Part shown: one piece after another, positions 24,905 through 34,090 of the stretch
How positions within the stretch are numbered: position 1 is the first letter of the stretch
Layout of the letters: the number at the start of each line of letters is the position of its first letter
Assembly (NCBI GenBank): GCA_006969625.1
Contig: CP030885.1
Location: forward strand, 2,615,430 to 2,679,429
Direction: 5' to 3'
Length of the DNA stretch: 64,000 nucleotides
From: Rhodospirillaceae bacterium
Lineage (GTDB): Bacteria > Pseudomonadota > Alphaproteobacteria > Kiloniellales > DSM-21159
Program-made: the position numbers and the translations under genes
The notes under the pieces: generated by a model
What the model was told of the DNA's origin: nothing
What the model saw: only the letters and a program-made list of their open reading frames with translations
The model's database searches: none

Positions 24905-26743
24905 ATGGCCGACGACAAGCAGGCAAGCGACGTGAAGCTGCCCGACCCGGTGGAGCTGTCCCGCGCCATGGCCGGCATCGCCGAGCGCAGTCAGAAGCTG
25001 GTGCACGAGTTCCTCGAGCGGCAGTCGAAGGACGGCAACGGCTTCGCCGGCGGCCAGAGCCTGGATCCGCTGAACGTCGGCGGCGCCTTCTTCGACATGA
25101 CGGCGCGCCTGATGACCGATCCGGCCAAGCTGATGCAGATGCAGCTCGGCTTCTGGCAGGACTACATGAAGCTGTGGCAGTCGACGGCGCAGCGCATGCT
25201 GGGCCACGAGCCGGAGCCGGTGATCGCCCCGGACCGCAGCGACCGGCGCTTCCGCGATCCCTTGTGGGAGGAGAGCCAGCTCTTCGACTTCATCAAGCAG
25301 TCCTACCTGCTCACTGCGCGCTGGATGCAGTCGACCGTCAACGAGGTCGAGGGACTGGATTCGAAGACGGCGAAGAAGGTCGACTTCTATACCCGGCAGT
25401 TCGTCGACGCGATGGCGCCCAGCAACTTCGTGATGACCAATCCCGAAGTGATCCGCGCGACCATCGAGAGCGGCGGCGAGAACCTGGTCAAGGGCCTGGG
25501 GAACCTGCTGGACGATCTGGAGCGGGGCAAGGGCACGCTGTCGATCAAGATGACCGACCTAGAGGCCTTCCAGGTCGGCGACAACATCGCGGTGACCGAG
25601 GGCAAGGTCGTCTACCAGAACGACCTGATGCAGCTCATCCAGTACGCGCCGAGGACCGAGAAGGTCCACAAGCGGCCGCTGCTGATCATCCCGCCCTGGA
25701 TCAACAAGTTCTACATCCTCGACCTGCGCGAGAAGAACTCCTTCGTGAAGTGGGCGGTCGAACAGGGGCTGACGGTCTTCGTCGTCTCATGGGTCAACCC
25801 CGACGAGAAGCTCGCCCAGAAAACCTTCGAGGACTACATGCTCGAAGGCCCCTTCGCCGCCATGGACGCCATCGAGCAGGCGACCGGCGAGACGGAGCTC
25901 AACGTCATCGGCTACTGCCTGGGCGGCACGCTGTTGGCCGCCACCATGGCCTATCTCTCGGCCAAGCCGAAATCGAAGCCCGGCCCGGACGTCGGGCGGA
26001 TCAAGAGCTGCACCTTCTTCACCACGATGACCGACTTCGCCGATGCGGGCGAGCTCGGCGTCTTCATCGACGAGGAGCAGCTCGCGGCCCTCGAGAGCCA
26101 GATGCAGCACAAGGGCTACCTGGACGGCTCGTCCATGGCGACCACCTTCAACATGCTGCGCGCCAACGACCTGATCTGGTCCTTCGTCGTCAACAACTAC
26201 CTGCTGGGCAAGGATCCCTTGCCCTTCGACCTGCTGTACTGGAACAGCGATTCCACCCGCATGCCGGCGGCCATGCACTCCTTCTACCTGCGCCGCATGT
26301 ACCAGGAGAACCGGCTGGTCAAGCCGGGCGGGATCGAGCTGCAGGGCGTGCCGATCGACCTCGGCAAGATCAAGACGCCGGTCTTCATGCTCTCGGCGCG
26401 CGAGGACCACATCGCGCCCTGGAAGTCGACCTACGCGCTGACCCAGCACGTCGGCGGCCCGGCCAAGTTCGTGCTGGCCGCCTCCGGCCACATCGCCGGC
26501 GTCATCAACCCGCCGGCGGCCGACAAGTACTGCTACTGGACCAGTACCAGGAACCCCGAGGACCCTGACACCTGGTTCGCCAAGGCGAGCGAGCACGCCG
26601 GCTCCTGGTGGCCGGAATGGCAGAAGTGGGTGGCCAAGCACGCCGGGCCGAAGGTGCCGGCCCGCGTGCCCGGCGACGGCGCGCTGACGCCGATCGAGGA
26701 CGCCCCCGGCTCCTACGTCAAGGTCCGCGCGCTGGCCAAGTAG
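24905..26743 (+). CDS. phaC: class I polyhydroxyalkanoate synthase
   Basis: A 612-residue enzyme polymerising (R)-3-hydroxyacyl-CoA into PHA granules. The lipase-like box is GYCLGGT with nucleophile C338; D501 (AREDHIAPW) and H529 (ASGHIAGVINPP) complete the triad at spacings equal to those of the Ralstonia PhaC. PPWINKFYILDL and VSWVNPDEKLAQKTFEDYM are class I signatures. The ATG at 24905 has AGGA upstream and begins MADDKQASDVK. No phaA, phaB or phasin gene adjoins it. It is followed by an EF-hand gene after 11 bp. Confidence 0.97.
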   Translation: MADDKQASDVKLPDPVELSRAMAGIAERSQKLVHEFLERQSKDGNGFAGGQSLDPLNVGGAFFDMTARLMTDPAKLMQMQLGFWQDYMKLWQSTAQRMLGHEPEPVIAPDRSDRRFRDPLWEESQLFDFIKQSYLLTARWMQSTVNEVEGLDSKTAKKVDFYTRQFVDAMAPSNFVMTNPEVIRATIESGGENLVKGLGNLLDDLERGKGTLSIKMTDLEAFQVGDNIAVTEGKVVYQNDLMQLIQYAPRTEKVHKRPLLIIPPWINKFYILDLREKNSFVKWAVEQGLTVFVVSWVNPDEKLAQKTFEDYMLEGPFAAMDAIEQATGETELNVIGYCLGGTLLAATMAYLSAKPKSKPGPDVGRIKSCTFFTTMTDFADAGELGVFIDEEQLAALESQMQHKGYLDGSSMATTFNMLRANDLIWSFVVNNYLLGKDPLPFDLLYWNSDSTRMPAAMHSFYLRRMYQENRLVKPGGIELQGVPIDLGKIKTPVFMLSAREDHIAPWKSTYALTQHVGGPAKFVLAASGHIAGVINPPAADKYCYWTSTRNPEDPDTWFAKASEHAGSWWPEWQKWVAKHAGPKVPARVPGDGALTPIEDAPGSYVKVRALAK

Positions 26744-26754
26744 CGGAGCCGCCC

Positions 26755-27285
26755 ATGCGCCGCCTCGCCCCCCTCGCCCTCGTCGCCCTCGCCCTGTTTG
26801 CCGCACCGCAGGTGGCGGCGGAGCCGCTGGGCGCGGGCGAGATCGGGCGATTCATCGGCGAGGCCACGCCGGTCTGCACCTTCCGTCCGGCGGCGGCCTG
26901 CGTCGAGGCCGGCTGGAGCTTCGCCGACCGCGACGGCGACGGCGCGCTCGGCCTCGACGAGGTGCATGCCGTGCGCGACGGCGTCCAGAGCTGGTTCCTC
27001 GGCATCCGCGAGGACCTGCCGCAGCGCACCGCCGCCGGTATCGCCGTCGGACTCCTGGCGCTGCAGGTGGTCGGGGTCGAGACGCTGCACGGCAGCTACG
27101 ACGCCGACGGCGACGGCCGCCTGACCCGCACCGAGGCGCTGACCGACGTCACCCTGGACGAGCGCCCCCTGCCCGTCATCCTGCAGGATCGCGCCGCCGT
27201 CGACTGGCAGCGCTTCCTGGACCGTTTGGGCGCCGGCGGTCTGGTCGTCGGCGACCTGATCCCCAAGGCCGAGGCGGCGGAATAG
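26755..27285 (+). CDS. secreted EF-hand domain protein
   Basis: A 176-residue protein with a signal peptide (MRRLAPLALVALALFAAPQVAAE). It contains two EF-hand calcium loops, DRDGDGALGLDEV (about residues 60-72) and DADGDGRLTRTEA (about 115-127). Both keep Asp at positions 1, 3 and 5 and an acidic residue at 12. A pair of cysteines near residue 40 (CTFRPAAAC) may form a disulfide. CGGAG precedes the ATG. It probably binds Ca2+ in the periplasm. The role is unknown, and the link to phaC is only positional (11 bp). Confidence 0.75.
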   Translation: MRRLAPLALVALALFAAPQVAAEPLGAGEIGRFIGEATPVCTFRPAAACVEAGWSFADRDGDGALGLDEVHAVRDGVQSWFLGIREDLPQRTAAGIAVGLLALQVVGVETLHGSYDADGDGRLTRTEALTDVTLDERPLPVILQDRAAVDWQRFLDRLGAGGLVVGDLIPKAEAAE

Positions 27286-27325
27286 CGCGCGCCGCGGCCG
27301 GCAAACGCCCGCCGGGCGCCCGGCC

Positions 27326-27472
27326 CTAAGCTTCGTCTCGCGCCTTGTGCTTGGGCTTGCGGCTGTAGGCCCTGGCCGAGGGCTTCACACTCGGACGCTT
27401 CGCCCAGAGCTGCGGGACCAAGGGGTTGCGCGGGCGCCTGAGTTTTCGTTTCACTTTAATCTTCCGCGCCAT
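27326..27472 (-). CDS. small basic protein, overlapping the carbonic anhydrase gene end
   Basis: A 48-residue, strongly basic protein (MARKIKVKRKLRRPRNPLVPQL, then many Lys/Arg). The ATG at 27472 follows AAGG and overlaps the end of the upstream carbonic anhydrase gene by 17 bp, suggesting translational coupling. The sequence looks like a nucleic-acid-binding peptide. I do not recognise the family, though the coding bias and the well-placed ribosome site make it credible. Confidence 0.5.
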   Translation of the reverse strand: MARKIKVKRKLRRPRNPLVPQLWAKRPSVKPSARAYSRKPKHKARDEA

Positions 27473-28043
27473 CGCCTTGATTTTTCTCGACTCTTTCGCA
27501 CAGATAAGTGGCACCCATCTGCGCATAGTGCGCCGCCTGCGGCCCCCAGCCGTCGATCTCCTCCTGGCTCAAGGCGCGCATGAGCTTGGCTGGACTGCCG
27601 GCCCAGAGCTGGCGGGCGGCGACCCGCTTGTTCGGCGTGACGAGCGCGCCGGCCGCGACCATGGCCTCACTCTCGACCACGGCGAGGTCCATCACAGTGG
27701 CGCGCATGCCGATGAAGGCGCGGTCCTCGATCGTGCAGGCATGGATCAGGGCGCAGTGGCCGATGGTCACCTCGTCGCCGATCACCGTCGGCATGCCGCC
27801 GCCGGACTCCCGATAGTCGCTGCCGTCGCGCGGCCGGTTGACGTGCACCACCGTGCCGTCTTGGATGTTCGTGTCGCGGCCCACGGTGATGCGGTTGACG
27901 TCGCCGCGCAGCACGCAGCCGTACCAGATCGAGCTGCCCGGCCCGATCTCCACGTCGCCGATCACCACCGCGGTCTCGGCCACGAAGGCCTCGGGATGGA
28001 TCTTCGGCGCGACGCCGCGGTAGGGCAGGATCAAGGGGGACAT
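27456..28043 (-). CDS. gamma-class carbonic anhydrase-like protein
   Basis: A 195-residue left-handed beta-helix protein with hexapeptide repeats (VVIGDVEIGPGSSIWYGCVLRGDVNRITVG and later turns). The Zn-binding histidines fit HVNR and GHCALIHAC. The C-terminal helix (SQEEIDGWGPQAAHYAQM) closes the trimer as in gamma carbonic anhydrases and YrdA/PaaY proteins. Activity may be CO2 hydration or only structural. GGAG lies upstream of the ATG at 28043. Confidence 0.9.
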   Translation of the reverse strand: MSPLILPYRGVAPKIHPEAFVAETAVVIGDVEIGPGSSIWYGCVLRGDVNRITVGRDTNIQDGTVVHVNRPRDGSDYRESGGGMPTVIGDEVTIGHCALIHACTIEDRAFIGMRATVMDLAVVESEAMVAAGALVTPNKRVAARQLWAGSPAKLMRALSQEEIDGWGPQAAHYAQMGATYLCERVEKNQGDGAED

Positions 28044-28117
28044 CGGACGGCTCCGGTCTGTCGGCAACGGGCCGGCGCTTGTAGCAAGTCCGGCCGTCGG
28101 CGTCAGCCGTGGCGCGC

Positions 28118-28741
28118 TTATCCGGGACGGCGCGACAGCGCCAGCCAGAGGCCGCCGCCGATCAATGCGCTGCCGCTGAGGATCTCCAGCAGGCGCACCC
28201 GCCGCTGGGTCAGCCAGCGGCCGGCGCGCCCGGCCAGCACCGCGTAGCCGCCGTCCAGCAAGGTGGCGACCAGCATGAAGGTCGCGCCCAGCAGCAGCGT
28301 CTGCAGCACCACGTCGCCCTGCGGCCGGACGAACTGGGGGATGAAGGCACCGAAGAACAGCAGCGCCTTGGGATTGGCCCAGATCACCAGCACGCCCTGC
28401 CAGAAGAAGGAGCGGCGCGTCTCCGGCACTGCCGCCGGATCGACGCTGAGCGCGCTGCGATTCAGCAGCATGCGGGCGCCGAGATAGATCAGGTAGGCCG
28501 CGCCCAACCATTTCACGATCTCGAAGAGGAAACCCATCGCCGCGACCACCGCCTGCAGGCCGGCCGCCAGCACCAGCAGCATCACCGCCAGACCGGCCTG
28601 GGTGCCGGCGACGTTGGCCAGGCCCGCCCCGGCGCCGTGGCGCAGCGAGTTGGCGATGATCACCGTCACCGTCGGGCCGGGCACGATCACCACGGCCACG
28701 CAGGCGAGCACGAAGGTCAGGTAGGCGGTCGGATCGAGCAT
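28118..28741 (-). CDS. LysE family translocator
   Basis: A 207-residue membrane exporter, the second LysE-type gene in the window and only distantly similar to the first. It has VVIVPGPTVTVIIANSLRHG near the start, KWLGAAYLIYLGARML in the third segment and VIWANPKALLFFGAF in the middle, the standard family landmarks. The ATG at 28741 is the family start; no strong Shine-Dalgarno sequence is seen. It lies 74 bp upstream of the carbonic anhydrase gene on the same strand. The exported compound is unknown. Confidence 0.85.
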   Translation of the reverse strand: MLDPTAYLTFVLACVAVVIVPGPTVTVIIANSLRHGAGAGLANVAGTQAGLAVMLLVLAAGLQAVVAAMGFLFEIVKWLGAAYLIYLGARMLLNRSALSVDPAAVPETRRSFFWQGVLVIWANPKALLFFGAFIPQFVRPQGDVVLQTLLLGATFMLVATLLDGGYAVLAGRAGRWLTQRRVRLLEILSGSALIGGGLWLALSRRPG

Positions 28742-28920
28742 GCCGGCAAGCAAGCCCCACCGCGCCGCAGCGGTCAAGCGCGAAGCGGCCGCCTACCGCG
28801 TCCCGCGGCGCCGGGGCGCACGGCGCGCTTGTGCCACAGCGGTCGCAAGTCTTACGACACAGCGACGGCTAGTAGCAGACCGTGGCCTGCCCATCTGCCC
28901 CAGGCACGGCCGAAGCGCCG

Positions 28921-28956
28921 GCCGGAACCACGGCCGGAACCACGGCCGGAACCACG
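28921..28956. repeat. 12-bp tandem repeat, three perfect copies
   Basis: GCCGGAACCACG occurs three times without change, ending 15 bp before the YghU-like start codon. It lies in the divergent gap between the LysE gene and the GST gene and might alter promoter-to-start spacing if it varies in number. Confidence 0.9.
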
Positions 28957-28971
28957 AGGGAGCGACCGACG

Positions 28972-29826
28972 ATGACTCAGACCGCCGCCTACACGCCGCC
29001 CAAGGTCTGGACCTGGGAGGCCGAGAACGGCGGCGCGTTCGCTAAGACCAACCGGCCGGTCGCCGGGCCCACCCACGACCAGGAGCTGCCGGTCGGCGAT
29101 CACCCGCTGCAGCTCTACTCCCTGGCCACGCCGAACGGCGTCAAGGTGACGATCCTGCTGGAGGAGCTGCTGGCGCTCGGCCACGCCGGCGCCGAGTACG
29201 ACGCCTGGAAGATCGACATCAAGGAGGGCGAGCAGTTCGGCAGCGGCTTCGTTGCGGTCAATCCCAACTCCAAGATCCCCGCCCTGCTCGACCGCAGCAC
29301 CGAGCCGGCGACCCGCGTGTTCGAGTCCGGCGCCATCCTGCTCTATCTCGCGCGCAAGTTCGGCGCCTTCCTGCCACAGGCGCACGCGGCCCAGACCGAA
29401 GCGCTCAACTGGCTGTTCTGGCAGATGGGCAGCGCGCCCTACCTGGGCGGCGGTTTCGGGCACTTCTACGCCTACGCGCCGGAGAAGATGCGCTACCCCA
29501 TCGACCGCTTCGCCATGGAGGTCAAGCGCCAGCTCGACGTGCTCGACCGGCACCTGGCCGCGCACCGCTACATGGCCGGCGAGGACTACTCCATCGCCGA
29601 CATCGCCATCTGGCCGTGGTACGGCGTGCTGGCCCAGGGCAAGCTCTACGACGCCGGCGACTTCCTCGACGTGCCGTCCTACACGAACGTCCAGCGCTGG
29701 ACGGCCGAGATCGCCGCCCGCCCCGCCGTCCAGCGCGGCCGCGTCGTCAATCGCACCTGGGGCGAGGAGAACGAGCAGCTTCCCGAGCGCCACAGCACCG
29801 CGGACTTCGAAAAGCTCGGGTTGTGA
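28972..29826 (+). CDS. yghU: glutathione S-transferase, YghU-like
   Basis: A 284-residue protein with the long N-terminal extension of the YghU/Nu-class GSTs (YTPPKVWTWEAENGGAFAKTNRPVAGPT). The thioredoxin-like domain follows (LYSLATPNGVKVTILLEELL, NPNSKIPALLD, VFESGAILLYLARKFG) and then the helical domain with DYSIADIAIWPWYG. Members reduce organic hydroperoxides or disulfides with two bound glutathiones. The ATG at 28972 gives the family length. It is followed by a strong bidirectional terminator. Confidence 0.93.
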   Translation: MTQTAAYTPPKVWTWEAENGGAFAKTNRPVAGPTHDQELPVGDHPLQLYSLATPNGVKVTILLEELLALGHAGAEYDAWKIDIKEGEQFGSGFVAVNPNSKIPALLDRSTEPATRVFESGAILLYLARKFGAFLPQAHAAQTEALNWLFWQMGSAPYLGGGFGHFYAYAPEKMRYPIDRFAMEVKRQLDVLDRHLAAHRYMAGEDYSIADIAIWPWYGVLAQGKLYDAGDFLDVPSYTNVQRWTAEIAARPAVQRGRVVNRTWGEENEQLPERHSTADFEKLGL

Positions 29827-29855
29827 GCCGGCCGGCATCCAACCCTTTGCACACG

Positions 29856-29893
29856 AAAAGGGGCCTCTCCCGCGGGAGAGGCCCTTCTCGTTC
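29856..29893. terminator. bidirectional rho-independent terminator
   Basis: GGGCCTCTCC (29861-29870) pairs with GGAGAGGCCC (29875-29884) around CGCG. T-rich sequence follows on the plus strand (TTCTCGTTCT), and on the minus strand the stem is followed by CCTTTTCGTG. It separates the convergent yghU-like and rplM-rpsI transcripts. Confidence 0.85.
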
Positions 29894-29928
29894 TGATCGG
29901 CGGATGCGCGCAGAAAGCCTGCGCGCGC

Positions 29929-30414
29929 TCAGCGCTTGGAGAACTGGAAGCTGCGGCGGGCCTTGGCCTTGCCGTACTTCTTGCGCTCCACCTCGCGGTC
30001 GTCACGGGTCAGGAAGCCGCCCTGCTTGAGCACCGGGCGCAGGCTCGGCTCGAAGTTGACCAGCGCGCGGCTGATGCCGTGGCGCACGGCGCCGGCCTGG
30101 CCGGACAGCCCGCCGCCGGCGACGGTGCAGACCACGTCGAACTGGTCGTCGCGGTTGGTCGCGCCGAAGGGCTGGTTGATGATCATGCGCAGCACCGGGC
30201 GCGCGAAGTAGACCTCGATCTCGCGCCCGTTGACGGTGACCTTGCCGGTGCCCGGCTTGACCCAGACGCGGGCGACGGCGTTCTTGCGCCGGCCGGTGGC
30301 GTAGGCGCGGCCCCACTGGTCGAGCTTGGGCTCCGCCGGCGCTTCGGCCTGCGGCGTGACGCCGGGCGCGCTGCCCAGCTGGGACAGGTCGGTGAGGGTC
30401 TGTTCCTCGGCCAT
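29929..30414 (-). CDS. rpsI: 30S ribosomal protein S9
   Basis: 161 residues. After an acidic 30-residue N-terminal extension common in alphaproteobacteria, the S9 core reads [28 protein letters not shown], then [20 protein letters not shown] and the basic tail [17 protein letters not shown], which reaches the P-site tRNA. It follows rplM by 7 bp as in most bacteria. Confidence 0.98.
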   Translation of the reverse strand: MAEEQTLTDLSQLGSAPGVTPQAEAPAEPKLDQWGRAYATGRRKNAVARVWVKPGTGKVTVNGREIEVYFARPVLRMIINQPFGATNRDDQFDVVCTVAGGGLSGQAGAVRHGISRALVNFEPSLRPVLKQGGFLTRDDREVERKKYGKAKARRSFQFSKR

Positions 30415-30421
30415 GACGGGC

Positions 30422-30883
30422 TCAGCCTCGCTTGTTCTTCGGGTTCATCGCGGCGACGTCCAGCGCCTCGGGCTGCTGGGCGACGTGCGGATGCTCGGGG
30501 CCGGCGTAGACGCGCAGGTTCTTCATCTGCGTGCGGCCGAGCGGGCCGCGCGGGACCATGCGCTCGATGGCCTTGTAGATGACGCGCTCGGGAAAGCGGC
30601 CGGTCAGCACGTCGTCCGCCAGGCTCTCCTTGATGCCGCCGGGATAGCCGGTGTGGCGGTAGTAGCGCTTCTGGAAGCGCTTGCGGCCGGTCAGCACGAC
30701 CTTTTCCGCGTTGACGACGATCACGTTGTCGCCGCAGTCCATGTGCGGGGTGTAGATCGCCTTGTGCTTGCCGCGCAGGATGTTGGCGACGCGGCTGGCG
30801 AGCCGACCGAGAACCACGCCATCGGCATCGATGACGAGCCACTTCTTCTCGATGTCGGACGGCTTGGCTGAAAAGGTCTTCAT
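30422..30883 (-). CDS. rplM: 50S ribosomal protein L13
   Basis: 153 residues, standard L13: [59 protein letters not shown] and [24 protein letters not shown] precedes the ATG at 30883. It is first in the rplM-rpsI operon, with a clear sigma70-type promoter upstream. Confidence 0.98.
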   Translation of the reverse strand: MKTFSAKPSDIEKKWLVIDADGVVLGRLASRVANILRGKHKAIYTPHMDCGDNVIVVNAEKVVLTGRKRFQKRYYRHTGYPGGIKESLADDVLTGRFPERVIYKAIERMVPRGPLGRTQMKNLRVYAGPEHPHVAQQPEALDVAAMNPKNKRG

Positions 30884-31010
30884 CGCTGCCAGTCCTGTGA
30901 GTGAGCCGGGTGGCACGCGCGGGCGCGCCGTGCCAGAAGGTGCGGTGCGGAGCGGAAGGGCGGCCGAAAGCTGCCGGAGGTGCCGATCCCGGCCGCGCGC
31001 TGCGGAGCGT

Positions 31011-31039
31011 GAGATACGCAGGGACGGGTTCGGTGTCAA
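31011..31039 (-). promoter_or_regulatory. promoter of rplM-rpsI
   Basis: On the minus strand TTGACA (31039-31034) is followed after exactly 17 bases by TATCTC (31016-31011). It lies about 130 bp upstream of the rplM start, with no other gene between, and is the best vegetative promoter match in the window. Confidence 0.7.
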
Positions 31040-31076
31040 TGGCGAAAAACGGCGTGAAACGAATGACTTGCTTATC

Positions 31077-31123
31077 AGGTATTAAAATACCTTTCCGCGA
31101 TCCCTTGTCAGCCGTGGGATCGC
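31077..31123 (+). promoter_or_regulatory. two palindromes before the SDR gene
   Basis: AGGTATT-AA-AATACCT (31077-31092) is a perfect 7-bp inverted repeat. GCGATCCC (31097-31104) and GGGATCGC (31116-31123) form a second one ending 4 bases before the SDR start codon. The first looks like an operator; the second could be an operator or an mRNA hairpin shielding the start. Confidence 0.45.
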
Positions 31124-31127
31124 GACG

Positions 31128-31910
31128 ATGAGCGATCCGAACGCGCCTGCGCTCTCCATCGGGCCGCGCCTGACCGGGCGCGTCGCCCTGGTGACCGGGG
31201 CCGCCGGCGGCATCGGCCGTGCAACCGTCGCCCGTCTTGCGGCCGAGGGGGCGCGGGTCGCCGCCAGCGACCTGAGTGCGCCCGAGGTGCCGGAGGCGGC
31301 AATCTCCCTGGCCCTGGACGTCACCGACCGGGACGCCTGGGACGCGGCCGTCGCGGCGGTGCAGGCCGATCTCGGCCCGCTCGACATCCTGGTCAACGGC
31401 GCCGGCCTGGCGGTCACCAAGGACCTGGAGGCGACGACGCCGGTCGAGCTGCGCCGCAGCTTGGCCGTCAACCTGGAAGGCCCCTTCTTCGGCCTGCAGG
31501 CCGCGGTGGCGGCGATGAAGGACCGGCAGGCCCCCTACCCCGGCGTGATCGTCAATCTTTCTTCGATTGCCGGGCAGGTGGCCGCCGTGCCGCTGGCCGC
31601 CTACTCTGCCGCGAAGGCCGGGCTGGTCGGGCTGACCCGGACGGCCGCCATCCACTGCGCCGAGGCCGGCTACCCGATCCGGGTCGTCGCGCTGTGCCCC
31701 GGCTTCGTCGAGACCGCCATGCTGGAGGGCATCGCCGGCGCCCTGGGCGAGACCGAGACAGTCCTCGCGAAACTGGCCGCCCGCCAGCCCAGCGGCCGCC
31801 TGGGCACGCCGGCGGAGGTCGCCGCGGCCGTCGCCTTTCTGGCCAGCGACGACGCCGGCTTCGTCAACGGCGAGGCGCTGGTCGCCGACGGTGGCTTTGC
31901 CGCACGATAG
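31128..31910 (+). CDS. short-chain dehydrogenase/reductase
   Basis: A 260-residue classical SDR. TGAAGGIG (residues 24-30) binds NAD(P), D49 suggests NAD preference, NGAG is at 90-93, and the catalytic set is N115, S145, Y159 and K163 (YSAAK). The C-terminal GGxGxPxE-like region reads GRLGTPAEVAAAVAFLASD and ends in VADGGF. The substrate is not evident. It is first in a run of three plus-strand genes (SDR, VOC, M24) with short gaps, behind two palindromes that may control it. Confidence 0.9.
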   Translation: MSDPNAPALSIGPRLTGRVALVTGAAGGIGRATVARLAAEGARVAASDLSAPEVPEAAISLALDVTDRDAWDAAVAAVQADLGPLDILVNGAGLAVTKDLEATTPVELRRSLAVNLEGPFFGLQAAVAAMKDRQAPYPGVIVNLSSIAGQVAAVPLAAYSAAKAGLVGLTRTAAIHCAEAGYPIRVVALCPGFVETAMLEGIAGALGETETVLAKLAARQPSGRLGTPAEVAAAVAFLASDDAGFVNGEALVADGGFAAR

Positions 31911-31921
31911 GAGACGCAGAC

Positions 31922-32284
31922 ATGACCGAAACCGCCATCACCGGCATCTCCGCCATCACGCTCGCCACCCACGACATGGCGCGGTCGTGCCGCTTCTACG
32001 AGAGGCTGGGCTTCGCGCTGAAGTACGGCGGGCCGGAGAGCGCCTTCACCTCCTACTATGCCGGCAGCGGCTTCCTGAACCTGATCGCCGCCGACCCGGA
32101 CCAGCCGGTGCAGTGGTGGGGCCGCGTCATCTTCTACGTCGAGGACGTGGACGCCTTTCACGCCAACGCCCTCGCCCAGGGGATCAGCCCCCAGTTCGGC
32201 CCCAAGGACGCGCCCTGGGGGGAGCGCTACTTTCACCTCGCCGACCCGGACGGCCACGAATTGAGCTTCGCCAAGCCCCTCTAG
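31922..32284 (+). CDS. VOC (glyoxalase/bleomycin resistance) family protein
   Basis: A 120-residue single-domain vicinal-oxygen-chelate protein with ITLATHDMARSCRFYERLGFALKYGG at the start and YFHLADPDGHELSFAKPL at the end. The metal ligands could be H15 and the late H and E of DGHELSF. GGAG lies upstream of the ATG. It begins 12 bp after the SDR stop, so the two probably act together, but no substrate is suggested by the sequence. Confidence 0.85.
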   Translation: MTETAITGISAITLATHDMARSCRFYERLGFALKYGGPESAFTSYYAGSGFLNLIAADPDQPVQWWGRVIFYVEDVDAFHANALAQGISPQFGPKDAPWGERYFHLADPDGHELSFAKPL

Positions 32285-32319
32285 CCATTATCCTCCGTCT
32301 CGGCAGGGGGAGGAGCAGC

Positions 32320-33492
32320 ATGAGCGAGACGGCGCCACCGCACGGCTTTCCAGACAGCGAGTTCGAAGCGCGCACGGCGCGCGCCCAGGCGATCGTGGCG
32401 GCGCACGGCTTCGACGCGCTGGTCGTCTGCACGCCGCCGAACGTACGCTACTTCACCGGCTTCGACAGCCAGTTCTGGGAGAGCCCGACGCGGCCCTGGT
32501 TCGTCGTTGTGCCGGCCGAGGGCCGACCCGTCGCCGTGGTCCCGGAGATCGGCGCGCCCGCCTTCGCCGCCACCTGGCTGGAGCGGGTGGAGAGCTGGCC
32601 GGCGCCGCGGCCGGACGACGACGGCACTTCGCTGCTGGCCGGCGTGCTGGACGCCCTGCCCCGCCGGCACGGGCGCATCGGCTTCGAGCTCGGCCGCGAG
32701 CAGGCGCTGCGCATGCCGGTCGCCCAGTTCCTGGAGTTGCGCGGGCGCCTGCGCGACCTGGAGCTGGCCAACGGCGGGCCGTGTCTGTGGGAGATCCGCA
32801 TGGTCAAGACGCCGGCGGAGACCGCACGCATCCGCCACGTCTGCCGCCTGGCCAGCGCCGCCTTTGCCGCCGTCCCCCAACTCGTCCGCATCGGCGACAG
32901 CGAGCGGGAGGCCTGCCGCAAGCTGCGCATCAAGCTGCTGCGCCGCGGCGCCGACGCCGTGCCCTTCCTGCCAGGTATCTCCGGGCCCGGCGGCGTGGCG
33001 CAGATCGTTTGCGGACCCAGCGACCGCATGCTGCAGGAAGGCGACATCCTGTTCTTCGACACCGGCGCCACGTATGACGGCTACTTCTGCGACTTCGACC
33101 GCAATTACGCGGTCGGGCGCGTGGACGACGCGGCCAAGCGCGCGCACGAGGCCATGTGGCGGGCGACCGAGGCCGGCATCGCCGCCGCCCGCCCCGGCGC
33201 CACGGCGGAGCAAGTCTTCGAAGCCATGGCGCCGATCTGTGCGGCGGCCGGCTCGCTCGGCAACAACGTCGGGCGCATGGGCCATGGCCTCGGGCTGCAG
33301 CTCACCGAGCCGCCGTCGAACATGCCGGGCGACGCGACGGTGCTGCAGCCGGGCATGGTGCTGACCATCGAGCCGGGCATCGAATATGCGCCCGGCCGCA
33401 TGATCACCCACGAAGAGAACCTGGCGGTCACCGAGGACGGCGCCGAACTCCTGACCGAGCGGGCGCCGCGCGAGCTGCCCGTCATCGGCTGA
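32320..33492 (+). CDS. M24 family metallopeptidase (Xaa-Pro peptidase-like)
   Basis: 390 residues. A creatinase-like N-terminal domain ([22 protein letters not shown]) precedes the pita-bread catalytic domain. Five metal ligands can be read: two aspartates in [22 protein letters not shown], the histidine of MGHGLGL, and glutamates in TIEPGI and [18 protein letters not shown] precedes the ATG. Such proteins act as Xaa-Pro dipeptidases, creatinases or ectoine/proline-derivative hydrolases; the exact substrate is undetermined. Confidence 0.9.
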   Translation: MSETAPPHGFPDSEFEARTARAQAIVAAHGFDALVVCTPPNVRYFTGFDSQFWESPTRPWFVVVPAEGRPVAVVPEIGAPAFAATWLERVESWPAPRPDDDGTSLLAGVLDALPRRHGRIGFELGREQALRMPVAQFLELRGRLRDLELANGGPCLWEIRMVKTPAETARIRHVCRLASAAFAAVPQLVRIGDSEREACRKLRIKLLRRGADAVPFLPGISGPGGVAQIVCGPSDRMLQEGDILFFDTGATYDGYFCDFDRNYAVGRVDDAAKRAHEAMWRATEAGIAAARPGATAEQVFEAMAPICAAAGSLGNNVGRMGHGLGLQLTEPPSNMPGDATVLQPGMVLTIEPGIEYAPGRMITHEENLAVTEDGAELLTERAPRELPVIG

Positions 33493-33626
33493 CCCGTCCC
33501 GGGCCGGCGGGCAGACGCTCACCTCTTTGTGAACCCGTTCACATGACGGTCGCTGGCGTCGGATGGGTCCGCGACCACATCTTGGATGGCAGGCGCGCAG
33601 CGACGCGACAACCCAGGAGAGACGGA

Positions 33627-34085
33627 ATGGCGACCTTTACGCTCAACGGCGTCGAGACCACCCTCGACGCCGATCCCAACATGCCGCTGTTGTGGGCCCT
33701 GCGCGAGAAGGCGGGACTGACGGGGACCAAGTTCGGCTGCGGCCTGGCGCAGTGCGGCGCCTGCACGGTACATCTGGACGGCGTGCCGGTGCGCTCCTGC
33801 CAGACCTTCGTCGGCGACGTCGAGGGCGCCGAGGTCGTCACCGTCGAAGGCGCCGAGGGCCCGGTCGCCGAGGCGGTGCGTGCCGCTTGGGTTGCGCTCG
33901 ACGTGCCGCAGTGCGGCTACTGCCAGTCGGGGCAGATCCTCGCCGCCGTCGCGCTGCTGAGCGAAACGCCCAAGCCGAGCGACGCCGACATCGACGGCGC
34001 GCTGGACGGCAACCTCTGCCGCTGCGCCACCTATCACCGCATCCGCGCCGCGATCCACGACGCGGCCAGCCGCCTGGAGGCTTGA
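33627..34085 (+). CDS. (2Fe-2S)-binding subunit of a molybdenum hydroxylase (IorA-like)
   Basis: 152 residues carrying two [2Fe-2S] clusters. The plant-type N-terminal site is [22 protein letters not shown] and the alpha-helical C-terminal site includes CGYCQSGQ and [11 protein letters not shown]. It is the small subunit of a two-subunit xanthine oxidase-family enzyme and passes electrons from the Mo site to an external acceptor, since no FAD subunit is present. AGGAGAGACGGA precedes the ATG. The large subunit follows after 5 bp. Confidence 0.95.
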   Translation: MATFTLNGVETTLDADPNMPLLWALREKAGLTGTKFGCGLAQCGACTVHLDGVPVRSCQTFVGDVEGAEVVTVEGAEGPVAEAVRAAWVALDVPQCGYCQSGQILAAVALLSETPKPSDADIDGALDGNLCRCATYHRIRAAIHDAASRLEA

Positions 34086-34090
34086 GCCAG

